From Echria macrotheca (lineage: Eukaryota; Ascomycota; Sordariomycetes; Sordariales; Schizotheciaceae): a stretch of DNA of 64,000 bases. Below are positions 21,884 to 34,721 of this stretch, in pieces (within the stretch, counting starts at the first letter, position 1; the number at the start of each line of letters is the position of its first letter). Location: positions 992,001 to 1,056,000 of the forward strand of contig MU839835.1 of NCBI GenBank assembly GCA_030411725.1. Reading direction: 5' to 3'. Position numbers and translations under genes: made by a program. The notes below the pieces were generated by a model. It saw nothing but the letters and a program-made list of their open reading frames with translations, was not told where the DNA came from and did no database searches.

Positions 21884-22563
21884 GAGCGACTCGATCGAGT
21901 GTCCTTCCCGGATCACGATGTCACGACTTTTCCTTCCCTTCATCCGGGTGTCCCCCCTCTGCGTCACTGGATCCTTTATTGGTCGGAGCATATTCACTGG
22001 TCAGAGCATATCCATCGCCTGTCCTTGGACCATCTCCCCTTCTACAGACCATAACGGCCCCGATTTCTCACAAGATGGTCCCGCTCATCTTGCCAGTCTT
22101 TCCATCTCCAACCCTCCCCCATACCATTTCCCATCTCTCGTCTCTGTTACACTCGAGATATTACCCCCTACCTTGCCCGCACTGCACATCACAAATCATC
22201 TACCCCTCCGCTTCTAAAATTGCTAGAGCTTGTCGCCTCCAACCATCCAGGGCGTATGCAAGTGTGGACAGTGAAGCAAGATTGACAAAACACTCCTGCA
22301 ACTCAGTCGAGAGGCACGAGTCCGTCTAGTTCGTAATCATCAGAGTGTCTCGCATCTCTGATGGCTCGGACTGATGGAGACATTTCACCACCGTTTATCC
22401 TTGATCTTGACATTTTGCCCTGAACCCGCAGTGTGACCCAGGCCATTTTGTACATCAAACCGCTCGAATGCGTGTCATATTATATACAAAGTAGGTTTAT
22501 CTAAACCTCTGATCGCTGTATCCACCCACCCAACGCCATGCTCGTAATCCCAAAGTGACAAAA

Positions 22564-24448
22564 TCACTTATCCCACTCCTTAAACCCCTTCGGCCGCGAC
22601 CGCGAGTTCCACGCCAACTTGGCACTGATACTCCCAATCCAATCCTCGCTCCGCCGATTATGAAGCTGCACGCTCGCAAACGGATACCGACTCGCGCTGA
22701 CCGTCACATAATCCCCCGGCCGCAGCTCGACGCGCTCCCGCCCGTCAAAGCTCGCCCAGCTCCCCGTGCGGGCGTCAAACGGCACGCCCAGCCGCAGAAT
22801 AATCGTGTCGGGCAGGATAATGGGCCGGAACGACAGCGTGTGCGGCGAGATGGCCGTCAGCAGCATCACGGGGTTCTCCGGATGACAGAGTGACCCGCCC
22901 GCGGCCAGGTTGTAGGCCGTCGACCCCGTCGGCGTCGAGACGCACACGCCGTCGGCCATGACGGTCGTAAAGTGCTCGTCGTCGCCAAAGATTTCCGTCT
23001 CGGACATGGCTGGACTTGATTAGCGCTTGCTTCTACCCCAGAGAGACATTAAACATACTCGGATTAGGCCCCCGATCGACCACTACCTCGTTGAGCACCT
23101 CGTACGTCCCATCCGGCCGGTGTGTCCGCTCGTCGTCCTTCTCCTCGCCAATCAGCTCGTTGACCAGATCCCTCGCCCTCTCGTCGTCTTCATGCCGCGG
23201 CTGGCTGCGCATGACTGTTGCCTCAAACCGCAGGCGCAGACTGACGCTGACACCCTCGTTGAAAGCCCCGTGCAGCGTGCGGCGGTAGTCGCCAAAGTCG
23301 AACTTGGTAAGAAACCCCAGACTGCCGAGCGCGAAGCTCAGCACGGGCGGCACGATACGCTGGAACAGCCAGCTGGCATACAGCACAGTCCCGTCGCCGC
23401 CGAGCGTAATGACAAAGTCAAACGTGTGCGGCCGCTGCCGACACATCAGCTCGTCCCATACCCTCACACGCTTGCTCACACTCCGGGGCTCGTAATTCTT
23501 GTCCGGCTGGGCGGCGGCGACCTCAGCCGCCAGCCCGTCGAGGTCGAAGCCGGCGTTGTGCCGCAGCGCCTCCTCGACATACACCGTGTACCGCGTGGCC
23601 CGCGCCGCCTCGTCCAGCAGCCAGGCGACCAGCTCGCGCGCCTTGCCGACCATGTCCGGGTCGAAGATCTTGACAAGCAGAAATATGGTGCGCACCCGGA
23701 AGCGCAGCCGGATACTCCCCAGCCGCCGCGAGAGCTCGCGCACGCCCCAGGCCATCTCGCCTAGCTGCTTCTTGGTGAGCAGCCGGCTGTGCTCGGCCGC
23801 CCCGTTCTTGTCTGCTCCGCCGGCGACATCCAGATCGTAGGGTTTCGGCTTCTCAACCACGGGGGATGTCATATGGTCCCGCCACTCGCGCTCGTCGGTC
23901 TGGCCGGCGTCGTCGTCTGAAGTCGATGTCGCCTCGGGGTCCGTCACCAGTGAACACTTTGGCCGTTGTGGTCTCCCGCGGGTTGACTTCTCATCATCGT
24001 CATCAGCGTCCGACTCGTGGTCCTCGGCTTCCTCGGGGATAGACGGCTGTCCCAGCCCTTTTGGATCCTGCGGCCGATCCATCCCCGGGTCCGGCAGGAT
24101 CGAGATGACCTCGGGCCCTCCCGTTGCCGGCTCAACATGGGCGTGCTGGTGCTGCTGGTCGTGGCGGTGATGATGGTCATGGTGATGCTGTTTCTCCCCG
24201 GCACCCAGGGCTGGCTTCTTCTGGCTTTCGAGAAACTGGTGAACCATGCAGTCTACCTTGCGCAGGTGGCGCGGCACGTCGTCCGGCCTGACGAGCGAGC
24301 TCTTGCGCCGGTACGGGTTTGAGTCGTCAAATGTGACCTGATATTTCACTAAGTATATACAAAAAAGGGGGGGATGACATAAACATACTTCGACGGCGTT
24401 CCTGTCGTCGTCGCTGGCACTTGACTGGCCGTCTTCCATGCTGGTCAT
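22564..24448 (-). CDS. ATP-NAD kinase
   Basis: Exons 24448-24389, 24337-23059 and 23009-22564 give 594 residues. It phosphorylates NAD to NADP. Catalytic-domain landmarks are FDFVITLGGDGTVLYASWLFQ (GGDG nucleotide motif), FALGSLGFLTKFDF, NEVVVDRGPNPTMSETEIFGDDEHFT, and DGVCVSTPTGSTAYNLAAGGSL, all standard for NAD kinases. The N-terminal 200 residues are poorly conserved and include a His-rich run (HHHDHHHRHDQQHQHAH) and acidic Ser/Asp stretches. Intron 1 is 51 nt and in phase, so retention would insert 17 residues without a stop; its GTATGT donor and ATATCAG acceptor argue for removal. The second donor (GTATGT) restores the family sequence RGPNPTMS exactly. No mitochondrial presequence is evident. 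Confidence 0.92.
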
Positions 24449-25101
24449 TTTTGTTCAAGACTTCCTTTTAAAGCCTTCTAGATTGAATCCTCTAATCCCA
24501 TATATAACGTCAGTGAGAAGGAAACGATTTCTTGGCAAGTCGAAGGATAATAACACCGTCATCCAGTGTTTTGGTTCAGACTGGGACCCAAACCCCTTGT
24601 TCAGCGGCGAGACCGCCAAGATTAGCTAAACTCGATGATGATCAGATCCCCACTGGTGATGGTTCGAAAAGTCTGGTGCTGATTCATACCGTCATTGCGG
24701 GGCAGTAGAGGGGACGACGAACCATGGACAATGAAAGAGGGGAACTCTGATATTCATTGGCGGGGCAGAGGACCCCCACCTTCGGCCTCTGCCGTCTGTC
24801 TGTCGTTCCATTCCGATCTAGACAGTTACAAAACAGTAGTGGATTGGGTTATATAACAACAAAGGCGAATCAAAAGATTGACTGCTCTGTGGGGTTTGAA
24901 GTTCAGGTTTGTCGTCCGAATGTGGGTTGAGAGTTAGGCTGTGCTTGAATCGAACTTGCGTCGATCGACCCACCAGGATCAACTCGACTTCCATTCTTGG
25001 CATCACTTTACGACTCAAGTTACGTAGACAACAAGAGTCAAGATAGTTGATGGGCAAGATCTACTACTTACCAGATATCACCACCAGATCCACAAAACAC
25101 C
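24449..25101. other. Divergent promoter region of NAD kinase and PfkB kinase
   Basis: 653 bases head to head between the NAD kinase (-) and the PfkB kinase (+). No gene seen. Both promoters must lie here. Confidence 0.45.
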
Positions 25102-26581
25102 ATGAAGCACATCGTCCTCGTCGGCGCATGCTACTTGGATACTATTCTTGAGTAGGTCGTCCGCACGCTTTCACATGTCAGGTCATGGTCACTCATCCCT
25201 CAGGGTTCCCCGGTTTCCCCTCGAGGACTCAAAGCTGCGCGCAACAGGCCTTCAGGTCAGACGAGGGGGAAACTGCCCCAACACCCTCGAGGTGCTCCTC
25301 CAGCTCCTGTCTGGCCAGGACGACGTCAAACCTCACTTGGTCTCGTGCCTGCCCAATCAACAGTCGGCCGCCACTCGCAAGATCCTATCATCGTTCGGGC
25401 CCGACGCGGCTGCCGTAGAAGTAGACTTCCGTCACTGTCTGTACCGCCAGGATCACCATGAGCCGGCGAGCAGCTACATCATCCGTAACTGTGAGACGGG
25501 CAGCCGGACCATTGTCAACTTCAACGACCTTCCCGAGATGACGGCAGAAGAATTCTCGACCATCGCCAACGAGATAATGCAGGCAGGAGGCGACTACTGG
25601 TGGCACTTTGAGGTGCGTCGGGTGCCAGGATGGCCGTCGTGCAAGCGCAGAACCGGCCGTCCGTCCGACTGCCTTCTGACCTAGAAGTACAGGGCCGTAT
25701 CCCGGAGACGACTCTCCAGTGCATCCGTCACATTCGCAACGTGTTGCCAACGTGCACCATCAGCGTCGAGGTCGAGAAACCGAATAGGGAAGGCCTGGTT
25801 GAGCTGGCCGCCGAGGCCGATGTCGTCTTTTACTCGCGAAGTTGGGCCGAGGTGAGTCGTCCAGAACCTGATAACTGTGGCACACTTGGTTTGCGGCCAT
25901 ATCCTGCGGGCCCATGCTTACCTCCTCCCCGTTAGAGTCGCGGATACGACAACGCCGAAGCATGTGTGAGGGGCGAGGCAGCCTCAACAAAGTCGTAAGT
26001 GGTGGCCTGCAGCGTGCGAGAGAAGAACTTGAAGGATGCCTGACACGCCCCGGGACAGAAGAGCCGCCATGTTATTGTGCACATGGGGCGCAGACGGAGC
26101 GGGCGCTCTTTCGGCCGGCCAGTACAAGCACTGCCCTGCCAATCCGGCGGGCGCCGATATCTCAGTGGTTGAGTAAGTCTCCGTCTCCTGTCTTCGGCAG
26201 CGCCTCCGGGCCAATCCTTCTTTTCTGCAGCGACTGGAGGCTGCACGATACAGAATCGTCGAATGGCTGCGCGTCCGTCAGGCCAGCAGGGCGGGTACAC
26301 CGTCAGTCTTCGTCCGGTCCGGTTTGACGGCGAACGCATTGGCGTCGCGCCGGGCGATGCTCGTCACACCCCTACGTGGAGGCACAACTGCCCAGATCTC
26401 CCAAGGCTAACGCGAATGACCATGTTGCAGTACCGTGGGTGCGGCCGATACGTTCATCGCCGGGATCGTCTACGGCCTGGCTTGTAGGGACTGGGCTCCA
26501 GAGGCGACATTGGATTTCGCCGTGCGTCTGGCCACCAAGAAGGTTCAGAGAGAGGGCTTTGCAGGCCTGGCTGATACCTGA
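25102..26581 (+). CDS. PfkB-family sugar kinase (ketohexokinase-type)
   Basis: Six exons: 25102-25151, 25204-25612, 25693-25851, 25936-25994, 26059-26172 and 26431-26581, giving 313 residues. Landmarks are the N-terminal VLVGACYLDTI strand, the RRGGNCPNT motif (PfkB signature 1 region), YWWHFEGRIPETTL, DVVFYSRSWAE, LLCTWGADGAGAL, and the C-terminal DTVGAADTFIAGIVYG (signature 2). The order and HFEGR motif match ketohexokinase-like members that use ATP to phosphorylate a sugar such as fructose. The usual GAGD anion-hole motif reads GAAD here (residues 267-270): the catalytic Asp270 is kept but a Gly is replaced by Ala269. Intron 5 (258 nt) is longer than the others. The gene faces NAD kinase across 653 bases. 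Confidence 0.85.
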
Positions 26582-29500
26582 TGCAGCCGCCCGAGCATGG
26601 CAAGCCGGAGTCGCAACAAGTTGGAGGTGTCTCGTGATGAAGTAGGTGGGGAGCATATGCTGCAATAGAGTTGCTAGAGCCTCTGGATAGGGACGGGCAA
26701 GCCGCATGGCCGGGTGTTGGGCCGGGACGTCGTGTGCTCGAAATCCAACCGTCGCCATGATCTGGGTGCGTCTCTGCCCGCAGCGGGGCTGTTGTGAAAG
26801 ACGTGCCGGAATCGTCGCCAGGCAGGCCATGCGGGAAGGGCACCAGCTCTGAGCCGAAGGAAAGCCGCTGCGTGAAGCCTTCCGAGGAGCCGCGGGGCGG
26901 CCCTGTGTGAGCAGCGGTGGATAATAGCCACTATCGCCTAACAAGAAGGAGCGGTGAACAGGAGGCGACCCGTCGCCTGCAGGGCCAATGGGCCGAGTTT
27001 CCCTCATAGGGGTGATACGGTCAAGGCCAACAACTGCTCGCGGCGTTGCATCAGACCGAAGGTCGGTATCTAAGAAAAGCGCGGGGCTCGACACGGGGAA
27101 ACCAAGGCGAGAGAGGTTTAGGGCAACTTGAGACAGTCCTAGATCCTGTGGCCGTCTCGACGAGACGAGGTCTTGCTCCGCAACACCAGGTTTTAGCCTG
27201 TTGGTGCAAACAAAGTGTGAGCCGAGGACGACCACGGCGAAACAGCAGGAAAGCTGAGAGATGGCTAGATTGCAAGTTAGCACAGGAATCGCTTCGTGGT
27301 CCCACCGTGCCTCAGCCGACGAGAAACAAAGACAGAGTCAAGTCGGGGGGGGCTGGGCTTGTTGGGCTCTGACGGGACACCGGAAGAGTTATGCAGGGCC
27401 GATCCACCATCGACGCAGAGACGACGAAACCAGACGACGAAAAGCGATCGAGACTGGCGAGATCCAGTCGGGTGTTGAGAAGGAGGAGCCAGAGGAGTAC
27501 GGAGTACATCCAGAAGCGCCAGGCTGGAGCAACATCTGCCGGATCGGTATGAATAGCGGAAGGATCTCGAGGTAACCTGTGGACTACTCATCAGAGAACC
27601 GGCGCATAAGCGGTCCAACATGTGTTCTGGACGTCTCGGCGGTCCTGTGCCACGCGTGTGCGAGATGCACCACGCTTCGTAGAGGGCGGAGAACTGACGT
27701 ACGTGCCCCAGCGTCGGACAGGCAAAAGTTCGCAGAAAGACAAGCTGGCCGCATGTGGTCGAGCCGGCAGAGCGCCGACGCCTGGCCGCGACTCCTCCAA
27801 TCGATACATGTGCGCAGATGGAACGGTTGCATATCGAATAAGCTGATGTTTCCTGATATGAGGGGGGAAGAAGGGGCCGAGAAAAGCACTGGCGATCCAC
27901 CCCTCACATCCCTCGTCCTCCGCCCGACTGGAAGAAAGGGGTTTCATCTGCAATGGCACTGTGGAAGGCGGAAAATCCAAACGGGACCCCTGTGCCTCTC
28001 TGGGCGCATGTCGTTTTTGAGAAGGCCATTTGGACGTCGGTTCCAAATGAGTGACTTGCTTGGAATGGTGCGGAGGCCTGCTTGGGGCAGGGACGGCAGC
28101 AAGGTGCAAACACTTGGATGCTCGCTGACCGCTGACCACGTCGCGAAGCGAGGCTCGGCAGCAGCGAGCGCCTCCCACCCACTCCTCCCTCCATCGACAG
28201 GTTCGCACGCTCTTCCGATCAAGCGCAGCGGGACCGATCAGCGTCGAGAGCGGGCCCGGATTTTGCAGTCTGAGCTGTCGGCGTCGAGTACTAACGACGG
28301 TAGTTACTGCACCACTCCCGCCAGCGCTCCCCTGCCTTGCTGATGATGACTGAAAGACACAATGCATTTGCGGCAAACCCGCCTCGCCGGAGATTCCGTG
28401 CTACCTTCGCTCCAAGCAGGCTGGAGCGGCCTGTTATGAGAAGAGCGGCATACACTATGACTCCGCCGTGGAAGAACTTGCTCGGCATGGGGCTGGCACG
28501 GCCGTAGCATGTCAGTTCATTGGAAAAAGGAGCCCCTCCGTTGGCGGCAGCCCCTCCTCACACCTCACTTTCGACAAGATCCGAGCATTGAGGATCTCCG
28601 ATTCCATCAAACCAAACTGTGACTCCAGGGAGAAGCAAAATAGCTGCACTATCGGTACTTTCGGGCTGCTTTCTTCTTCTATCGACATCAGCTTTGGCGA
28701 GCGCGGGCGGGCTGTTAGAGAGCCGTCAAACCGTGTCATCGATGCGGTCGACCGGACCATCCGAGCGGAAACCTCAAGACACTCGATCAAGTTTTCGTTG
28801 TCCACATCCGAGGCTGTCCACGACATGGGAGTGGGCAAGGCTCGTGAGTCCACTTGAGAGTTATTTGGTGTGGCTGCGCAGCCCGGCGGATGCTACTTCG
28901 GTGTTCGGCCACCTGCTGAGACGAGGCGGGTGATTGCGTCGAGCTGTCCTTGCAAAAAATAACGCTGGCGCGGCACTGAGCGCTGAGTGGGTTTCAGTGA
29001 AATGGTGCCGCAGCCCACTGGGCTTTGGAGCGCGGGCTGCCCTGCCCTGCCTCCTGCCTAGTTGGCACCACCGAGACTGGTACGGAAGTCGGGGCGGCTA
29101 GTGAAGCCATTTTCTGCTCAGCCTCCACTCCGCATTCAGAAAAAGGGGTTGATGGCGATCTGTTGAGAATGGATCACCGTCCACGCCCAAGTGGATCAAT
29201 TAGTGGCAGCCTCTGGCAGAGTTTTGCAAGCTCGTGAGTTGGCTGCTGAACTAATGTAGACTGTGAGGTGGTGACTTAGTTTGTGGAGAGGACATCCTGA
29301 GAGCCACCGCTGCAGGTTGGGGCGAATGCGGGCGGCGGAGGTAATAACCGTGGATTCATACAGTGCTGCGAGTATTGTGTCTCTGGGAGCTGGGCGCAGA
29401 AGGATGGACCATGTATGAGACGAGTCATCATGATGATCGCTGCTGGCGGCGCCCAACTCGAACTCGCTGGTCTATTAGCAGCGTGTATTGCTTGGGATTG

Positions 29501-32500
29501 CGCAGGACTTTGGCGCCGTGGGTGCGTTTCGACGGAGGCTTTTCTTCCAGGTCGGCTAGGAATCTGGATTGGCAGTCCTCGCCACAGGGTCACCTTCGCT
29601 GCCGCTGTTTCCGGGGTCGGGGCCAGAGGCGTGTCTGGCCGTCGGCCCTGTCCGCAGCCTCAGCTGTCGAGAAAGAGTCATGGTTTTGCAAGGGACCGGT
29701 CGGGAAAACGCAGTGAAGGACCAAACAGGTTGCAAAAGCAGGGCATGGTGGCGTCGAAACAGCATCTCGCGGAGAGTTGGTGGGCGTGCATGCACGGCTG
29801 TTCAACAAGGGCTGCATGGGGCAGACGAGCGCAGACGAGGGGTTTCAACGCGAACATGGGCCTTCTTCGTCTTTCCGTTGGTGGGCGGTGGGATTTCAAG
29901 CGGAGGTGTGATGGATGACAAGATGCACGCAAAGAAAAAAAAACGAAATGGGGATTTCGGTACTGTCGCTGTCCAATCACAAGCCGTCCTGTGGCTAGCT
30001 CGTGCCGTAACTGTCCCTGCTCCGTCCCCACTGTCCAACGATCGCGCGGGCAGTTCGAAAAGCGCGACTCGTCCCGCGGCCCGTGCTTCTGAACAGCACC
30101 AGATCACACCCCTCCCAGCCGTCCGCATCCACCCCTCCCTGGTCGCCCTAAGACCCATGGCAATGGAATATCAAGCAGGGTGGCACCAGTCGGGAATCCC
30201 CTTTTTGGTTTCTGTTGTTAGATGACCTGCCGACCAAATCGGTGATTTGCTACCTCCGTTGTGGCCCCTGCTGCCGCGTCGGCCTTGTCAGAAGAGTAAC
30301 CTTATCGACCGAGTAAAAGTGCGCATGTACTGTTCGTAGCTCGAATACCAATGGACCAGAAACATGAAAGCCCTGGCTGGGCTGCTCTCGGCCAAAGTCA
30401 CCAAAGCACCAACTGCAGATGACAGAAGGGCCGACGAGTTCTGCCGTCATCTCCTGACAGCCGGGATCAGCTCCAAATCGCTTGTTGGAAGGGTGGTGTT
30501 TCGTTGTCTTCCAGAAGCCAAATATCCGGGCGGCTGATGCCTGTTTGCATGGCTACTTTGCTCGAGTATGAACACAATTTGTCCTCCCGTGATGCAGACA
30601 GATCCCCCCATCTGCTGTGCTCTGGAGACGTGCTGCCCGATAGTGCAAGTCTTATGTCCACTGTGGACCCAAGAGTACATGGTACAGAGCAAAAGTACGA
30701 CTTCAGCCACCAGAGAGATCAGGAGCCCTGTGCCCATGCTGCGCCGTGCGTCAGATCGCCGACTTCCACGACTCCCTCATTCGGTAAGTGCATGTCGAAT
30801 GTCCATTGATACCCCCCCATACTCGTTTCGTATCTGGGAATTCTTCCACGCTTCGTGGCTTCATGGATGCGGGGCTCGAATGAGCATTTGATCGACAACT
30901 TGATGGTTCACCTTGACGCCCAGACCCGAGCATCCAGATGAGAAACAAAAGGAGAGGCGAACGAAATAGGTTGTTTCGCCGTGGTCAGATCTGGTGAGGT
31001 ATTCCGTAACCCTGACCAAGTAGCCAAGATACCACAGAGCAGTTGCTGCGGATCAGCGACCCGACAAGACTCAAGATACCCAGATACGGTGGAGAACTGT
31101 GGGCCAGTGCTCTTCGAGGCGGGTGAGGCTATTTTGCACATGTCGTAAGTCAGGTGGCTACCCAATAGTGTCAAAACGACAGAGGCAGAGCGCGGACCGC
31201 GGTTGCGGTTGTGGTTGCGGTTGAGGAAAAGGGGCCTTGCGGCGCGACCTTCAGCGCTAGGCCCCGGCCGATGCACCCCGTCACTGGATCCAAAATAAAC
31301 CACCTCAACTCAACCTCAAGTTTGGTACGATTACTCGAACAAAACAGAGACACCGAGTGTGCCCCGATTAATGGACCCCTACACTAGAATTTTCGCTTAG
31401 GTTTCCACGCCGATGTACCGGCTAGGTTCCACATCCTCGCAAATCTCGTTGCGCAGCGGGACCAGATGCCCTTTCCAATCATCAGTGATGCTTGTCAACT
31501 TCGCCATCGGCCTTCAACGCCTTGGATTCTCTCGTCATCCTCACCGAAGCGCCGACCACAGCGTGGCGGTAGAATGGAACTAACTAGAGTACAAACGCAC
31601 TTGCCAGTTGCCAATCGTACTAGGGGTGCTGGGAGGCGCATTGAACGTATGCATCGAGGTACCGACCTCCAGAGACCGCAGAGACGTTGCGGAAGAATGT
31701 CGCGGAGTGACAACATTGTCTTGTGCGCGCTCCAAACCGAAGGCGGTAAAAAAGCCATGAGGTGCATCCTTCTTGATGGCTCCATCTCCCACAGGCGGAG
31801 TGGGGTGACACCTGCTTGGGAAGTATTCTGTGGGGGATTAAATTGAGCCTCGACAAAATCAAGTTCTGCATCCTCCGTTGTCGGTCCAATCAGACATGTC
31901 CAAACCTGTGCAAGGACAGCAAGGACAAGCGTGTTCACGCAGTGCAGACACATTCGGCCAACCAGCGCATCATGGCCAAGTACCCATGGGGCACCTCAGC
32001 TTGAGGGTACTGTTTCAATCGTAGGCGGCGGATCATCACGGGCTCGCCACTTACTACCTCGCATTGACTGAGACTCCCGTACCGCAATATAGGAATGAGC
32101 TGGCCGGTCCTTTTACGGTGTCCTTGCCGGCACATCTTCGAGAGCCCTGCATCTGATGTTGGTCCCCGACGTCCCGTCACTCCAAACAGTTGCACCAGGA
32201 GCACTGAACTTGGCGATTCATCCACTATGGAGGTGCCAGGCTGGATCTAAGGTATGTAACGTGCCAAAACCGGAAGGGCAAAAAGGCAAGTTGCCGCGCA
32301 TCTCCGTCCGCCGCGCCCGTGCTGTAGTGTAATAAAATAGCAGCGGAATACCGAGCAGCACACACAGGCAGGCATCACACCCCTTTTCAAGGTTTGCACC
32401 TCACAGGATCTGCGCTGGTCCCGAGTTGTCACATGATGCCTGCTGGAAACACCTGGGCTGGCGGTGTTCGCCGGAACAGTGCGGCAGGAGCGAGACCGGG

Positions 32501-34721
32501 GTCCCCACAGTGAATGTGCAGGTGTGAAGGCGAGCGAGACAGCCGCCCGTTCAATTTTTCCCATTCAAGCCCACTCGCAATCCTTTTGCAAGCACCAACC
32601 AGAAACAGAGCAGCCGGCGACCAGACGACAGCGCCACGGGATCCTGCATCTGGGCTCGAGTGGCGCCCCAGGACAAATTGGTCAGAAGCAGAAACAGAGC
32701 CCAGGTGAAGACAGAGTTGCAGTCCAACCAGATGCACTACCCGACATGGTCGTCAATCGGATGCGCGGATTGGGAGCAAGCTGACGAGATCGCCGGAAAT
32801 CTTGAAAGGGAGGGATACACTACGGCGTCTCGTGTCCGCGGCTCCACGACTGCATCCAGATGGCTTCGTTGATAGCCATCGAGCGATGCATAGTTGGAGA
32901 CACCCAAATTGTTAAGTATACAAACAACACGGGGAGTGTGTGTTGCTGCTAACCGTGCGCCGGTGCAGGCGAATGGACGGTACCTAGGTGCGGTTAGTTG
33001 TTCGTATATTCTGCGCTGCGCAGGATGTTCCTGGAAAAAAATAATAAGGCTAGGAAGCGTCAAAGTCGCGGCACCTACTCACGCCGCGTTCTCCAGGCTG
33101 TCTGTCGACCAATCTTGAGCCGCGCCGTCCCGTGGAACCGCTCGAAACACCATGTCTCTTGGATGGATGCACGCCCTGGTCGGCCTCTCGGGGCGCGCTC
33201 AGTCTTTCGGAAAGGGGGGGTGTGGTCAGTTGAGTTGATCCCGGGCGATCTGAGAAGCCTTGACAGAAACCCGCCCAGGTCTCGGAATTGCTTCCCACAC
33301 GACCCCGGCCTTTTCATCCCTCGTCAACCCATGCAGCGACGTCGCCTCGTGCAGGGGGGATGCCCCGGTCCAGAAAGATGGCGGACATGCGCATGGGACC
33401 GGTGGGACCATGGAAGCCGCCCACACATTACCACACGTCGCACCCTTGGACCTCCACACAGTCCCACGGCCAGAGTGTTCGTTGAGGTACCTGTGGCCGT
33501 GACGGGCAACCTCGGCCGGCTGCCAGGCGACGTTTATTTCCAACCGCCCCTGGTACCAAAGAATGGCCTGGCCTCCATCACCGACAAACACCGGCGGGAC
33601 CCTCCCTCCACTGGCAGCCCCCAGCGCCCCCCTCCCATGGGTCAATAATAGCGCTACCTTGGCAAATCCAGCATCAATCTAGGTACTCTGGCGTCGCTCT
33701 GTTGCAGGTTGGCAGGAGGCCTAAACTAACCCCCCCAGCGTTCCAATCTTGCCCACATCCTCCCGGGTATCCCCCGAAGCCGACCCGAGCGGGTACGTAC
33801 CTTTCTCTCTCCTCCTGCTGGAAACAGTCAGGTTTCGCGGTGCCTGTGCCTGCGCCAGTCAGCGAGTCTCTTCGTCCCTCACAACCCAGGCTCAGCCGCC
33901 CCTCCACTCTGGAAGCAAATGGCGCTGCGAAGTGACCCGGCAGGGAGGTACCTTGTCTGGTCCTCCTCATCATGGCAAGGCCTGAGGCTAGCCAAATGTC
34001 CATGGACCCATCGGCCATTGATGACCGAGCCCTCAGGTAGAGGTCCCTTCCGCCTGATTGCTCCGCTTGACCGCCCACGCAAGCTGCCAGCGGGCCACAC
34101 CCCGAGGCACAACCACACGAGTAGCCACGGCCAGGGTGCGCAGCGACGATGGACTTGTGGAATGTGGTTTGGGCTTCCCTTTGCTGCCCCTGCAACCTTG
34201 TCCCTCCGGACCGTTTCTCACCACCGCCTTCTCTCGCGCCCATCCATCCCACGTCCGGCCTTGCAGAGATGTCGAAACCTTTTCTGACCCCCCTTGGAGG
34301 GCAGGCTGAACCATCCCTGCGCCCACATATGACGCAGGCCACCGAGGCCGAAAGTCATGGGCAAGCTCCGTTGACACGCATCCTCGCACACACAGCATGC
34401 CAAAGCGGCCTGGTCTCCCGTTATTGTCTCTGCTTCCTCTCCACGCCGGCATGGCCAGATCGGCTGCTAGTATGAGGATACCAAGTTCTGGTTATTAGTC
34501 TAATTCCCCATCTCCTTGTGTGTCTCCATCACCTATCCCTTGGGTGTCTTCTTCAGCCTAGCTCCCCGTGGCTACACCCCCCTTCCTTACTTATTCGCCA
34601 ACCACCCTTCCATCGTCTCCTTGATATCCCGTCCTCCAGAACCACACACATCTTCTAGTCTCACCACACTCTGCCCTTCACCTCGTGGTCGAGCCGCAGT
34701 GGCTCTCCAGTCATTCACATC
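26582..34721. other. Long gene-poor interval (8.1 kb)
   Basis: No convincing gene between the PfkB kinase and the Q-rich acidic protein, both +. Open frames up to about 260 codons occur (27579-28343 + opposite 27591-28376 -, 33674-34342 -, 32998-33648 +), but they overlap on opposite strands, have no domains, and often lack an ATG. A small true-ATG frame on the minus strand at 30447-30737 begins with a hydrophobic segment (LLISLVAEVVLLLCTMY) but shows nothing else. A start-less 168-codon Cys-containing frame lies at 28354-28857. The last kilobase becomes pyrimidine-rich and is probably promoter and leader of the next gene. The interval is not AT-rich, so it is not an obvious RIP-mutated repeat. 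Confidence 0.45.

Larger units (their letters stand above)
21516..22563. other. Intergenic region with a divergent promoter-like stretch
   Basis: About 1 kb between the EF-hand gene start (-) and the NAD kinase stop (-). It contains an E-box/TATA pair and a short ORF described separately. Longer frames (21813-22217, 21880-22329) overlap, have no domain, and are treated as noise. Confidence 0.4.

Noticed and set aside
23054..23059. GTTTAA donor for NAD kinase intron 2
   Set aside because: It gives a frame mismatch; the adjacent GTATGT donor yields the conserved RGPNPTMSETEIFG.
27579..28376. Two overlapping long frames of about 255-260 codons on opposite strands
   Set aside because: They are mutually exclusive, have no domain, and the + frame starts at GTG. 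Typical of chance open frames in GC-rich DNA.
30447..30737. 96-codon minus-strand ATG frame with a hydrophobic N-terminus
   Set aside because: Could be a small membrane or secreted protein, but there is no cleavage-site pattern, Cys framework, or other support.
33674..34342. 222-codon minus-strand frame
   Set aside because: Gly/Arg/Ser-biased composition without a domain, lying in the probable promoter of the Q-rich protein and overlapping frames on the other strand.
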